Part shown: positions 35,629-43,573 of the stretch, piece after piece
Layout: each line of letters begins with the position of its first letter
Position numbering within the stretch: the stretch's first letter is position 1
NCBI GenBank assembly: GCA_949775045.1
Contig: OX459099.1
Location: 7,074,139 to 7,138,138 of the forward strand
DNA from: Metridium senile
Lineage: Eukaryota > Cnidaria > Anthozoa > Actiniaria > Metridiidae
Reading direction: 5' to 3'
DNA: 64,000 nucleotides
The notes under the pieces: model-generated
The model's input: only the letters and a program-made list of their open reading frames with translations
Told to the model about the DNA's origin: nothing
Databases searched by the model: none
Translations under genes and position numbers: made by a program

Positions 35629-36333
35629 CTATTTGTACACGATGTTCGGGTTGCGTTTGCGGAGCTGTCGCAATTCGTGATTCAGGGTTGCCGCGTATTC
35701 TCGTTTTTTTCTTATCGGGGTGGCGCTCTTTTCCAAATTTTCCAGCTGGGTCTTGATCGCTTTCTCTCTTTGTAAGGGGGTCATTGTTATTTTTTTTTTA
35801 GCCGATGCTGCGTAAGGGTGTGCGAGTCGCTTCGGTGTTTTCTTGAGTCCTGAGGTTGATGCTTGTTCTGTCATGTAGGGGGGCGGTGGTGTGGAGCGCA
35901 CCGTGCGTGTGGGTGTCGTGAGCGAGGCGGCGGGAAGCGGTGGCTGTGGCGTTGGTGGTTGAGGTGCGGCAGGCGCCTGTGTCGTTTCCTGAGTGATGCC
36001 TGTAGGTCCTGCCAGAGCCGCCCGTCTCTGGTCGGCGTACGTTCGACTGTATGCGTTCAGGTAATCGACTTTCTCCTCCGGGGTCAGTTTTGGATTGCTC
36101 AGAATTTTCTTGATCATCGAGTCGGCTTCTTTGACAAATTCGGCGCGCGGATTCTGCGCCAACGACATGTTGACGGCCATGGCCCGCAACAGGGCGTTGG
36201 CGTCGACGCTATCGTCTGCATTAATGCCTGTTACAGCACCACCGCGTTGCTGCTTGGCGTTTTCTAACAGTTCTCGCTGACGCTCCCATGTGGACTTGGG
36301 TACTAAGTAAGCAATGTCGTCGTTTGAAGACAT
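35629..36333 (-). CDS. Hypothetical virion protein, Pro-rich centre
   Basis: 234 residues, ATG at 36331-36333. Not recognised. The N-terminal third has a QQRGG motif, which is a likely protease site. A helical region follows (FVKEADSMIKKILSN, LTPEEKVDYLNAYSRTY). The centre is Pro/Thr/Ala-rich low complexity (APAAPQPPTPQPPLPAA). The C-terminus is a charged coiled-coil-like stretch (LQREKAIKTQLENLEKS...LNHELRQLRKRN). It is 54 bp upstream of the capsid gene in the same orientation. A minor structural protein is the likeliest role. Confidence 0.7.
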   Translation of the reverse strand: MSSNDDIAYLVPKSTWERQRELLENAKQQRGGAVTGINADDSVDANALLRAMAVNMSLAQNPRAEFVKEADSMIKKILSNPKLTPEEKVDYLNAYSRTYADQRRAALAGPTGITQETTQAPAAPQPPTPQPPLPAASLTTPTRTVRSTPPPPYMTEQASTSGLKKTPKRLAHPYAASAKKKITMTPLQREKAIKTQLENLEKSATPIRKKREYAATLNHELRQLRKRNPNIVYK

Positions 36334-36367
36334 GACATTGAATGAGACAAGAGTTTAAGAGGACTGG

Positions 36368-36742
36368 TTATTTATTATTTTTCTTTCTACTACAAAATTT
36401 TTTTCTACTGGCTGTCTTGACACGGGCGTACAAATCCATCTCTTCGAAGGAGTAAAAAACGGGAGGTTTCTTCACTTTTGCGATGCACTGCAGCTGTTGA
36501 ATCATCTGCCTGTTTTCGTGTGTGTCTTCCAAAGGAGTGCCGTCTTCTAATTTCTGAAGAGTTTCCAACATTTCTCCTAAAATGGCGACGTGCTTCAAGA
36601 AGGACTGATGGTCTTCGCCAGCGAAAATGTCAGGACAGTTTTCTTCTCGGCAGATTAGGCAGACGTCGATGCTCATGCGAGACATGATGTTTCTTGCTGT
36701 AGACTGAATTTTAACGCCACTTCTTTCCTTTTCTAGCTCCAT
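36368..36742 (-). CDS. Cys-finger paralogue family member 2
   Basis: 124 residues, ATG at 36740-36742, overlapping the end of the upstream paralogue at 36711 by 32 bp. CLICREENC opens a presumed zinc-binding segment. HQSFLKHVAILGEMLETL and the block YSFEEMDLYARVKTASRKK align with the other two family members. The Lys-rich tail may bind nucleic acid. The family is not recognised outside this element. Tandem position with the 36711 gene shows local duplication. Confidence 0.75.
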   Translation of the reverse strand: MELEKERSGVKIQSTARNIMSRMSIDVCLICREENCPDIFAGEDHQSFLKHVAILGEMLETLQKLEDGTPLEDTHENRQMIQQLQCIAKVKKPPVFYSFEEMDLYARVKTASRKKFCSRKKNNK

Positions 36743-37295
36743 ATCTGACCAATTGAAACAGCAGTGCTTCTTCCCCAGTGTATCTCGGCCACAGGTTTCT
36801 AATGGATTTGCTGATACGTCGGATTCTTTTATCCAATAGCACGTTGCTGCGAGTCTCTTTGACTGTTTTTCCAGCTTTCTTGAGAGCCAGGTACCTGAGC
36901 ATTGCCTTCAAGATAGAGGGGTGTTTCTTGTACACCTCGTCGTGGGGGCATCTCACATCTTCACAAATCATACACAGGTGCTTTTTTTTAGGATAGGTCT
37001 CGATCTTCCGTATCATATGTTTTATGTGACCATCGCTGGGTTGTCCCCAGTAATCGATAGCTCGCATGGATTTCTCGTAATGGTAAGGGGGCAATAAAAA
37101 CGAATCGTCGTAGGGGACGTTTTCCAGGTATTCATCTTGCCAAGAAGGCCATGTCGTGGGGAACTTGTTTTTCCAGATCGTTTTCTTATTTTTTAGCCGC
37201 GCGTCAAGCAGATGGGCGGGAGGCTTCTCTAGATGGTTTGGTCTCATATTTCGACCCACCACACACCTCTGGGCGACGAAACGGCGAAACTTCAT
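36711..37295 (-). CDS. Cys-finger paralogue family member 3
   Basis: 194 residues, ATG at 37293-37295. The N-terminal 75 residues are unique, aromatic and basic (FPTTWPSWQDEYLENVPYDD). The family domain then starts at HLCMICEDVRC, continues through SILKAMLRYLALKKAGKTV and ends with YTGEEALLFQLVRYGARKG. It is the longest of the three paralogues and overlaps the next gene. Function unknown. Confidence 0.75.
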   Translation of the reverse strand: MKFRRFVAQRCVVGRNMRPNHLEKPPAHLLDARLKNKKTIWKNKFPTTWPSWQDEYLENVPYDDSFLLPPYHYEKSMRAIDYWGQPSDGHIKHMIRKIETYPKKKHLCMICEDVRCPHDEVYKKHPSILKAMLRYLALKKAGKTVKETRSNVLLDKRIRRISKSIRNLWPRYTGEEALLFQLVRYGARKGKKWR

Positions 37296-37304
37296 TTTTG
37301 ATCC

Positions 37305-37580
37305 TCAAGGTTTGACCAAACGTTGGCCTCTGGAATACAACGCGACGTTTCTTCCCTTAAATGTTGCTTTCACACCTCCCACGGTCGGCGTTATGTATTT
37401 GTTCATTCGTTGCGCCGTTCGCACACGCATTGGTTGAAGTTTTGAAGGAGGGCTGAAGCGTAGCACGGGTTGCGCAAACTTGACGTGAAATGGGTTGTTT
37501 ACGATTCCGTACCGCGGGGCAGTGGTCCCTAGAGGTAGTGATTTCTTCCTTCTCGAGGTATGACGGCGGCGACGTGGCAT
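37305..37580 (-). CDS. Small basic hypothetical protein
   Basis: 91 residues, ATG at 37578-37580. It opens with an Arg-rich run (PRRRRHTSRRKK) and has a net strongly positive charge throughout (VRTAQRMNKYITPTVGGVKATFKGRNVALYSRGQR). It lies nine bases from the next leftward gene and seven from the preceding one, so it is clearly part of a late-type cluster. A nucleic-acid-binding core component is plausible. No homologue is recognised. Confidence 0.65.
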   Translation of the reverse strand: MPRRRRHTSRRKKSLPLGTTAPRYGIVNNPFHVKFAQPVLRFSPPSKLQPMRVRTAQRMNKYITPTVGGVKATFKGRNVALYSRGQRLVKP

Positions 37581-37587
37581 GACGTTA

Positions 37588-38082
37588 TTAAAATTTCATT
37601 TGGAGCAACTCATCTGCGGAAGGCTTGTCGTCATCTGAGTCGTCATCCTCGGGTTCGGGTGGATTTATAGGCACGGTTTTCTTTTTGGTCATCTTCTCGA
37701 GAATCTTGTTCGACCCCGCCTCTATGGCCGACGTGGCCGCTTTTTGAGCAAACTGTTTTCCTAGAGTTTTCATCAGCGGGACTGCGGCTTTTGCTAAGGT
37801 TTTAAACGTTGCCCCCAGCATCTGTGCCGTGCTTCCTCCACGCTGCAAGGCCGAACGCTTGAATGCTTGGGGGGTCTTGTGAATTCCGCGAGCCACTCCC
37901 GAAAACCACCGCTTCGATGCTTTTGGTAATACTACGGTCGGAAGTTCCCCCTTGATGGCGCTATTGCACAATTTGTTAAGACATTTCCAATCAGCGTCAC
38001 TTGCAGCCTTCAAAGTGGGGACGACCTGGTCCTTCGGGGCTCGCGCCAGATGTCTGAGAAAGTTGAGCTGACGCTTCTCCAT
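37588..38082 (-). CDS. Conserved Polinton virion protein candidate (LRHLARA type)
   Basis: 164 residues, ATG at 38080-38082. The order of features matches a small protein found in many Polintons: N-terminal LNFLRHLARAP, an LNKLCNSAIKGELP segment, a basic middle, then an LQRGG site followed by a hydrophobic/alanine-rich region (MLGATFKTLAKAAVPLM). The C-terminus is unusually acidic (PEPEDDDSDDDKPS). The QRGG suggests proteolytic maturation. A minor capsid or core role is inferred from context. It is divergently arranged with the 38150 gene across 67 bp. Confidence 0.65.
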   Translation of the reverse strand: MEKRQLNFLRHLARAPKDQVVPTLKAASDADWKCLNKLCNSAIKGELPTVVLPKASKRWFSGVARGIHKTPQAFKRSALQRGGSTAQMLGATFKTLAKAAVPLMKTLGKQFAQKAATSAIEAGSNKILEKMTKKKTVPINPPEPEDDDSDDDKPSADELLQMKF

Positions 38083-38149
38083 AATAATATCTTGTTACCC
38101 ACCTAAAGAAATCGTTCATTCGCGAGAGAGCCAAGAAGAAGAAGTTATC
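38083..38149. promoter_or_regulatory. Short divergent promoter region
   Basis: 67 bp separate the starts of the leftward virion cluster and the rightward 38150-ATPase pair. It is A-rich with ataatatc and no textbook TATA box. It must hold both start regions unless transcripts begin inside genes. Confidence 0.4.
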
Positions 38150-39262
38150 ATGGCCGGGGTTAACGATAATGTTGCTTTTAATCCTGGTTCACCGTTTTAT
38201 GTAGATGATGATTATCTTCTTGTAAACGACGATCTATTTGCAGCTGATTACATCCCCAAAGACGAACCAGCTCCGTCTCCACCAGCGGTCCCCGCATCAC
38301 CCGGTTTAAGTGGAGCGGTTAACCAGGTCACATCCCCAGCGTCAAGATCCCTGGTATCACCAGGTTTAACTGAGTTGGTCAACCAGGCTACAGCCACTTC
38401 ACCTGGCGCTGACGACGGGGGGATGTCTGACCAGAATGCCTCCACTTCACCGTCAGCTGGTAACGCTAGTGGTGCTGAAAGTGGTGACGAAACTGGTGAT
38501 GATGAGGACGTTTCCCCTCCAATACCTTTGTCGCAATGGGATCAGGAGTCTACGATTTTACCGCTCACCGATGACGAAGTACGTGCGATGCCTCAGAATG
38601 AAAGATACGCTTACTATCTGGCGCTTCGCGCTATTCAAACGAGCTACGTCGATCGCAAACTTTCACTCCCCGATGATCTGCAGGATTCGTTCTCACACGT
38701 GGTGGGATTGGTGATGTGGCGCAAGTCAGAAGACTTCAAAAAAATGAACGAAAAAGAATTGAACGCCTATTTTGACATGTTGAGCGCATTAGAGCCTAAC
38801 ATCAAATACTACACAAAACACAGCCGAAAGTTAATAAGAGATGAAATCATGGCGTACGAAAAATACATTCAAGAAAGAGCTCATCGGGCTTTGTTTAGCG
38901 GAGTATCTTCGAAGGGTACAGACGACGACAGTACCGACGACGACGTCAGCGGGACGGACCCCACCGAACGAAACAAAAACGTGGACCAAGACACCGTGTC
39001 GAAGGCGAGACAGACAAGACTGGGGAAGGGCGATTACCAGACCATCGCCGAAACCACCACCGTCACCACCGTGCGTAAGGGAAAACGCCCTGTAGTCCAG
39101 CGCGAACATAAAAGCAAGACCGTGCCTGCTGCATCGGACACCGATGCCGACGACGAGAGTGACGACTACGCACAAGCAGGCCCCTCGCGAAAACGCAAAT
39201 CTCGTCCCCCGAAGACCAAGGCTCGTCGTAAGAAGACTTCGGTCCAAGCCCAGAAACCATGA
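38150..39262 (+). CDS. Hypothetical acidic/basic protein upstream of ATPase
   Basis: 370 residues, ATG at 38150. Not recognised. The N-terminal 120 residues are acidic and disordered-looking, with two imperfect SPGL..LVNQ/SPGL..AVNQ repeats. The centre (about 135-245) is a helical, Tyr/Leu-containing domain (MPQNERYAYYLALRAIQ, ELNAYFDMLSALEP). The C-terminus is Asp/Ser-rich, then a nuclear-localisation-like basic tail (KRKSRPPKTKARRKK). It overlaps the ATPase start by four bases (ATGA), so they are translationally linked. A packaging or scaffold-related role is only a guess. Confidence 0.75.
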   Translation: MAGVNDNVAFNPGSPFYVDDDYLLVNDDLFAADYIPKDEPAPSPPAVPASPGLSGAVNQVTSPASRSLVSPGLTELVNQATATSPGADDGGMSDQNASTSPSAGNASGAESGDETGDDEDVSPPIPLSQWDQESTILPLTDDEVRAMPQNERYAYYLALRAIQTSYVDRKLSLPDDLQDSFSHVVGLVMWRKSEDFKKMNEKELNAYFDMLSALEPNIKYYTKHSRKLIRDEIMAYEKYIQERAHRALFSGVSSKGTDDDSTDDDVSGTDPTERNKNVDQDTVSKARQTRLGKGDYQTIAETTTVTTVRKGKRPVVQREHKSKTVPAASDTDADDESDDYAQAGPSRKRKSRPPKTKARRKKTSVQAQKP

Positions 39263-39948
39263 CCAATCTAGTTAAGAAAGTCAACTACCACCGCTGGAAT
39301 CATCCAAGCAACATAATGGTGTGTGGTCCTACGAAAAGCGGAAAAACAGAATACGTGTATAAAATGCTAAAGCACCGGAAATGGTTTTTTCGCCCTGGGT
39401 TGAAAAAAGTGCTCTTCATCTACAGCGAGGAGCAAAAGATTTACGACCAAATGAAGGACGAGTTCGGCGATTCCATCACGTTTGTGCAAGGGCTTCCCGA
39501 AGACCCTTACGTCTACTTTACACACAGGGAACCTGGTATAATCATTGTCGATGACATGATGTGTGAAATAGAACAGAACGGTCGAGAGGTGTCCAAATGG
39601 TTTACCAAAGGGACTCACCACAAAAATATAAGTCTGGTACTGTTGGTTCAAAACCTGTTTCCCAAGAACATGCGAAACATCTCTCTCAATGCACATTACC
39701 TGGTTTTGTTTCAAAACCCTCGAGACAAATCGCAAGTTTCCAGACTAGGAGGTCAAGCGTTTCCTGGAGACGTGCCGTGGTTCAAGACCGTGCTTCAAAG
39801 AGTGTTCAGGATCCCTTATCGTCCTGTCGTTCTCAACTTTCACCACAGCACGCCGACCGCCGAAAGCATTTCCTGCGACCTTTTCCCGGAAGACCTGGAA
39901 AAATCAGAGAATCCCTTCCCACAAGTGTTTGTTAGAAAACAAGTTTAA
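39259..39948 (+). CDS. ATP: FtsK/HerA-type genome packaging ATPase
   Basis: 229 residues, ATG at 39259. Walker A GPTKSGKT at residues 23-30, Walker B IIIVDD at 94-99, and a polar sensor segment LVLLVQN at 126-132 are those of the A32-like packaging ATPases of Polintons, adintoviruses and relatives. The length is normal for the family. It pumps DNA into preformed capsids. Convergent with the leftward 39964 gene. AATAAA overlaps its stop codon (39947-39952). Confidence 0.95.
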   Translation: MTNLVKKVNYHRWNHPSNIMVCGPTKSGKTEYVYKMLKHRKWFFRPGLKKVLFIYSEEQKIYDQMKDEFGDSITFVQGLPEDPYVYFTHREPGIIIVDDMMCEIEQNGREVSKWFTKGTHHKNISLVLLVQNLFPKNMRNISLNAHYLVLFQNPRDKSQVSRLGGQAFPGDVPWFKTVLQRVFRIPYRPVVLNFHHSTPTAESISCDLFPEDLEKSENPFPQVFVRKQV

Positions 39949-39965
39949 TAAACATCATTTTTATT
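39947..39965. terminator. Overlapping convergent poly(A) signals
   Basis: AATAAA on the plus strand at 39947-39952 and on the minus strand at 39960-39965, one for each converging gene, in only 19 bp. Confidence 0.75.
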
Positions 39966-40398
39966 AACTATCAAACAAAGACTCTAGTACATTCTTGTCA
40001 TATTGATCTTGACCTCCCTGTTTTCTTCTCTTTTTTTTATTCAACGAGTTTCCAATCTTGTTTCCTCCTCTCTTGCGGCTGACAAGAGCGTCGGCAGATT
40101 TCTTCAAGTTCATTCTCATCTCGGTCCCCTCGTCCTGCAGTGCCTGTTTTAGATCTTTCCCCTCTATGACATCTTTTGCGACCGTTTTCATAGCCTGTAC
40201 GCCACGTTTTACTGCTTGGTCCTTTAGCTTCATTCCAACTTTTTTTGCGATTCGTAGAGTCTGGCTGCCCACACGTCTGAGACTTCCCCCGCGTTGTCTC
40301 GGACGGTAAACAGGGATCTCAAACCCTCCATACTGCGGCGTGTAGAAAGGAGTGCCCGCACCGTCTTGGTACTTCGGCACGTAGAACGGTATACTCAT
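39964..40398 (-). CDS. Conserved Polinton-type minor virion protein, GG sites
   Basis: 144 residues from the ATG at 40396-40398; the frame opens further upstream without an ATG. The N-terminus has Tyr/Pro repeats (IPFYVPKYQ, TPFYTPQYGG, IPVYRPRQRGG). A helical basic domain follows (AKKVGMKLKDQAVKRGVQAM, DVIEGKDLKQAL), then KRGG and a Lys-rich tail with QGGQ. Polintons commonly carry a protein of this layout between penton and ATPase. QYGG, QRGG, KRGG and QGG are candidate protease sites. Role in the particle is inferred. Confidence 0.7.
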   Translation of the reverse strand: MSIPFYVPKYQDGAGTPFYTPQYGGFEIPVYRPRQRGGSLRRVGSQTLRIAKKVGMKLKDQAVKRGVQAMKTVAKDVIEGKDLKQALQDEGTEMRMNLKKSADALVSRKRGGNKIGNSLNKKKRRKQGGQDQYDKNVLESLFDS

Positions 40399-40437
40399 GC
40401 CTACGGTTGCAACGAATGAATGGCTTCTCACAGTGGA

Positions 40438-42222
40438 CTACTCCTTTATAAATCGCAGAGTGACGGTACAGATGCCACCGCGCTCAAACATTATGTCCTC
40501 GCCCTTCTCATCCTTTGTTTCAAAGGTGATGTTTTGAAATGATGATTTTGTGAGCGGGTAGAACTTGATATGCTTCGACTCGTGCACGTATTGCTTGGGT
40601 TGATCCGCTGTCCCTGTCGCCTTGGCACCCAGAGGAACAATCTCCAGCAGAGGCATACGCTGCTCCCCTATTTGTTGGATGTCTACAAGATCGCACGTCA
40701 TGTGCGCCAACTTGGAACTAGCCGTAGCCGACGACAGCGACTTGATCGTGAGCACTTTCTCTACTGGATCTACAGGGATCTTCGAAAAGAGAATCGACGA
40801 CGATTGAATTATAGTTTTCCAATTCTTGAGGTTATGCTCAAAAAGGTTTTGCTCGTTCTGAGGAAATTCATACCCCGACTGCACCAGGGCCTTGACAAAT
40901 CTTTCACCATTGGCCGCGTACGCCATAGGAAGTCCTTCTTTTTTCAGCCCCAGCAAATCGTACACACCCTCAGGCATTTCCAACGACATCCAGTCTTTAT
41001 TGTTCACACCGTCGAAAAAACTAGTGTAAATGTTCAGCTTGTCGTTCATGACACGCATCCGACACCCTATAAGTCGAATGCGCTTCTCACCATCGAAGGG
41101 AGGTTTGGTGGCATAATAATGGTATTCGGTGGGACCGTGAGAGGACAGCTTTTGTGTTTTGTCTGGCTTTTCGGTGAGGAATCCGAGACGCTTCAATAAT
41201 CCTGTAGGTTTTATCGCAGCAATGTTTTCCGTTGTTTTTAAAATCAGCATCAAACGATCATCTTTTGATGGGTGCATCTTGAATGCGATGTCAGACTTGT
41301 TATGCCATAACAGGGTGAAAAAGTCGATTGGTCCGTCAAAACGCAATTGCTTGACTTTATTTATTTTTCCACTCACCCACGTTATCACTCGGTCCTCAGA
41401 GTCCGTTCCAAGCCCACCCCAGTTCGCATCATCTGAATGCCACGACCTCAGGACATTTTTTATTTTAGCATTGAAGAACTTCACAAAGGTTTCTGGACTC
41501 TTCATGTCCCCCATCTTAAAGGCAATACTATACGGTTCCGATTTCTTGAAACTGGACGTCAAACGTATGACCCACTGGGTCCTCGAAGTGATCGACACGA
41601 TCGGAGGGAACGTCACCTTCGTACACCCCACACGCCAACGAGTGTAGTCGTCCAGATTTCTCGCAGCAGGCAAAACAGCAGTAAACTTGGATGCGTTGTT
41701 GGTTTTGTAAAAGCCACGAGACTGATTTGACACAAACGTCTCGTCCATCGTCGCCAACCCAAACAAATCACGGCGTGGAGTAAATTGAAGAGCAAATGTC
41801 GTAGGCGCTTCGCTTGTCCACACTGGCTTCTTCCCGTTGCCGTCGGCTATTTTAAAAGTCATCTTCTCAAAATACTGTCCCGACACGCGACGCTCCAACG
41901 GGTGCCAAGCCTCTTGGTGACGCACAACTTGATTTCCTCCATAATTAACACGGTCCAACAACGGAAACATCCCCGATCCGACCAAGGCGTAATCCACAAT
42001 ATCCGTGTACACCATCAAGTCCCCCTTGGTGAGATCGGTGTCTACTTCGGCAGTCGTGGTGCCGATACTTTTGACCGACCACACTCCCGGCAAGCGCCAC
42101 CGTGGAACCTCGATCACAAAACTGTCCTGAGTGTTATTGACCGTCCTCTGATGGTTCTTGGAACGATTGCTATTGCCCCAGAACACAAACGAACGCCGTT
42201 GATCTCGCAGCAACTCCGTCAT
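40438..42222 (-). CDS. Penton / minor capsid protein
   Basis: 594 residues, ATG at 42220-42222, overlapping the integrase stop by four bases. The C-terminal 110 residues carry the penton signature of Polintons: TCDLVDIQQIG, RMPLLEIVPLG, SKHIKFYPLTKSSFQNI and FERGGICTVTLRF. The middle (about residue 179 on) has NASKFTAVLP...RWRVGCTKVTFPP, the usual penton N-terminal motif. The first 60 residues hold a second similar motif (NNTQDSFVIEVP...GVWSVKSIG). That leaves an N-terminal extension of about 175 residues that may be a duplicated jelly-roll. It forms the five-fold vertices of the capsid. Confidence 0.87.
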   Translation of the reverse strand: MTELLRDQRRSFVFWGNSNRSKNHQRTVNNTQDSFVIEVPRWRLPGVWSVKSIGTTTAEVDTDLTKGDLMVYTDIVDYALVGSGMFPLLDRVNYGGNQVVRHQEAWHPLERRVSGQYFEKMTFKIADGNGKKPVWTSEAPTTFALQFTPRRDLFGLATMDETFVSNQSRGFYKTNNASKFTAVLPAARNLDDYTRWRVGCTKVTFPPIVSITSRTQWVIRLTSSFKKSEPYSIAFKMGDMKSPETFVKFFNAKIKNVLRSWHSDDANWGGLGTDSEDRVITWVSGKINKVKQLRFDGPIDFFTLLWHNKSDIAFKMHPSKDDRLMLILKTTENIAAIKPTGLLKRLGFLTEKPDKTQKLSSHGPTEYHYYATKPPFDGEKRIRLIGCRMRVMNDKLNIYTSFFDGVNNKDWMSLEMPEGVYDLLGLKKEGLPMAYAANGERFVKALVQSGYEFPQNEQNLFEHNLKNWKTIIQSSSILFSKIPVDPVEKVLTIKSLSSATASSKLAHMTCDLVDIQQIGEQRMPLLEIVPLGAKATGTADQPKQYVHESKHIKFYPLTKSSFQNITFETKDEKGEDIMFERGGICTVTLRFIKE

Positions 42223-43517
42223 AGCGTCTCAACTTGCTGCGAGTCGATCCAGGCGTTGTACTTCTCCGGCCACCCCTTGTACTTGACAAGCACCTGTGTT
42301 TTCTTACTGTCGTTAGGGTCGGGTCGACGCTTCAGAATGGTCTCGATGCGGAATCGTGCGTTTTTTATATGCTCCTCGGTCACCCGTTGCAATTCCGACT
42401 CGTAAAAGGTACCCTGCAGAATCTCGTCACCCTCGTACTCTTTCAGACGATAATACGGCGGTGGACCCTTGTCGCGAGCACGAACCCTAAACCATTCTTC
42501 GGACCACTGAGGAAGGTACCCCTTTCTGAAAATTGTGACCCGCCGACTGATGCGTACCACTTCCCCCACATCAAAACTAAAGTACTTGTCCTTTCTTTCC
42601 TCGGACGCCGTCTCAAAATCGTCACGATACTTCTGGATATCCTCGTACAAGACTTTCCATACGTCCTGCTCGTTGGAACGATTGACCAACGCTGGGGGGC
42701 GCTTGATGGCTGAATGGATGCCGCGATTGTAAGCGTCGACGATCCCGGGTAAGATGTCAATCCAGCGGTAGGAGCCCGTCTCGTAAAAGTACTTGTACAG
42801 TCTCTGTTTCAAGGTGCGTTGAACGCGTTCAGCGAGAGCCGCTTTAGTGTCCGAATGCCCCGATTGAATGATCGGAGGTATGGGGTAGGTTGCCATCAGA
42901 GCCTTGACATTCTTGTTGTAAAATTCAGAACCCTTGTCTACGTATAAGATATGGGGAATGTCGTGGTCCGTCTTTCCGTCCCTTTTGTCTTTCTGCACTT
43001 TTTCAAACACCTCCTTCAACCCTCGTGCGGTTTCCTCGCCGCTCTTCTGTTTCAAAGGCGCAGTCCAAACATAGCGAGACAAAACATCTATGAGCACAAG
43101 CATCCACCCGTAACCATCGTTGACTTTCTTGTGCCACGTCAAATCGGTGAGATCCCCCTGCCATTGGTCGTCTATCGAGTAAGCAACAAAGGGTCGCCGC
43201 GGGTAGTGCTTTCGTGCGGGACGGTGCATTTGATAAGTGGTCTGATCTTGAAGCCATTGCTCTTTTTTGGTTCTGGTCTTTATGTTTTTTTCATCTTTTA
43301 CAAATGGCGACAACCCCGCCAAGGCGTGCGGGTGTTTGGCGCTTGGTTTATACCACTGACTCTTCCACTCTCGTTTCTGCTTCGACACAGGTTTCTTTTT
43401 TGCTTTTCCTCCTCCTGATTGTGCCGCGCAGAATAATTGTCCCGCCACAGCACGAGGACATGCAGCACTTATTGTGGCCTTCAACTGTTGATTCAATGTT
43501 GATTCCATCGCTCGCAT
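42219..43517 (-). CDS. INT: Retroviral-type integrase with chromodomain
   Basis: 432 residues, ATG at 43515-43517. Layout: a basic N-terminal leader containing AAQSGGG (a possible protease site), a Polinton-type HPHALAGLSPFVK and LQDQTTYQMHRPARK region, and the rve core with Asp122 (WQGDLTDLT), Asp194 (YVDKGSEF) and Glu230 (AERVQRTLK), a D-D-35-E spacing. A C-terminal chromodomain occupies about 389-432 (FRIETILKRR ... VKYKGWPEKYNAWI). It would integrate the linear element with 6-bp staggered cuts, as the AAGCTC duplication shows. Between polymerase (56 bp away) and penton on the same strand. Confidence 0.95.
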   Translation of the reverse strand: MRAMESTLNQQLKATISAACPRAVAGQLFCAAQSGGGKAKKKPVSKQKREWKSQWYKPSAKHPHALAGLSPFVKDEKNIKTRTKKEQWLQDQTTYQMHRPARKHYPRRPFVAYSIDDQWQGDLTDLTWHKKVNDGYGWMLVLIDVLSRYVWTAPLKQKSGEETARGLKEVFEKVQKDKRDGKTDHDIPHILYVDKGSEFYNKNVKALMATYPIPPIIQSGHSDTKAALAERVQRTLKQRLYKYFYETGSYRWIDILPGIVDAYNRGIHSAIKRPPALVNRSNEQDVWKVLYEDIQKYRDDFETASEERKDKYFSFDVGEVVRISRRVTIFRKGYLPQWSEEWFRVRARDKGPPPYYRLKEYEGDEILQGTFYESELQRVTEEHIKNARFRIETILKRRPDPNDSKKTQVLVKYKGWPEKYNAWIDSQQVETL

Positions 43518-43573
43518 CTGGCACAGCTGCCGACGAAATACAACTGGTCAAAAAGTTACCCATCTCGATGCTT

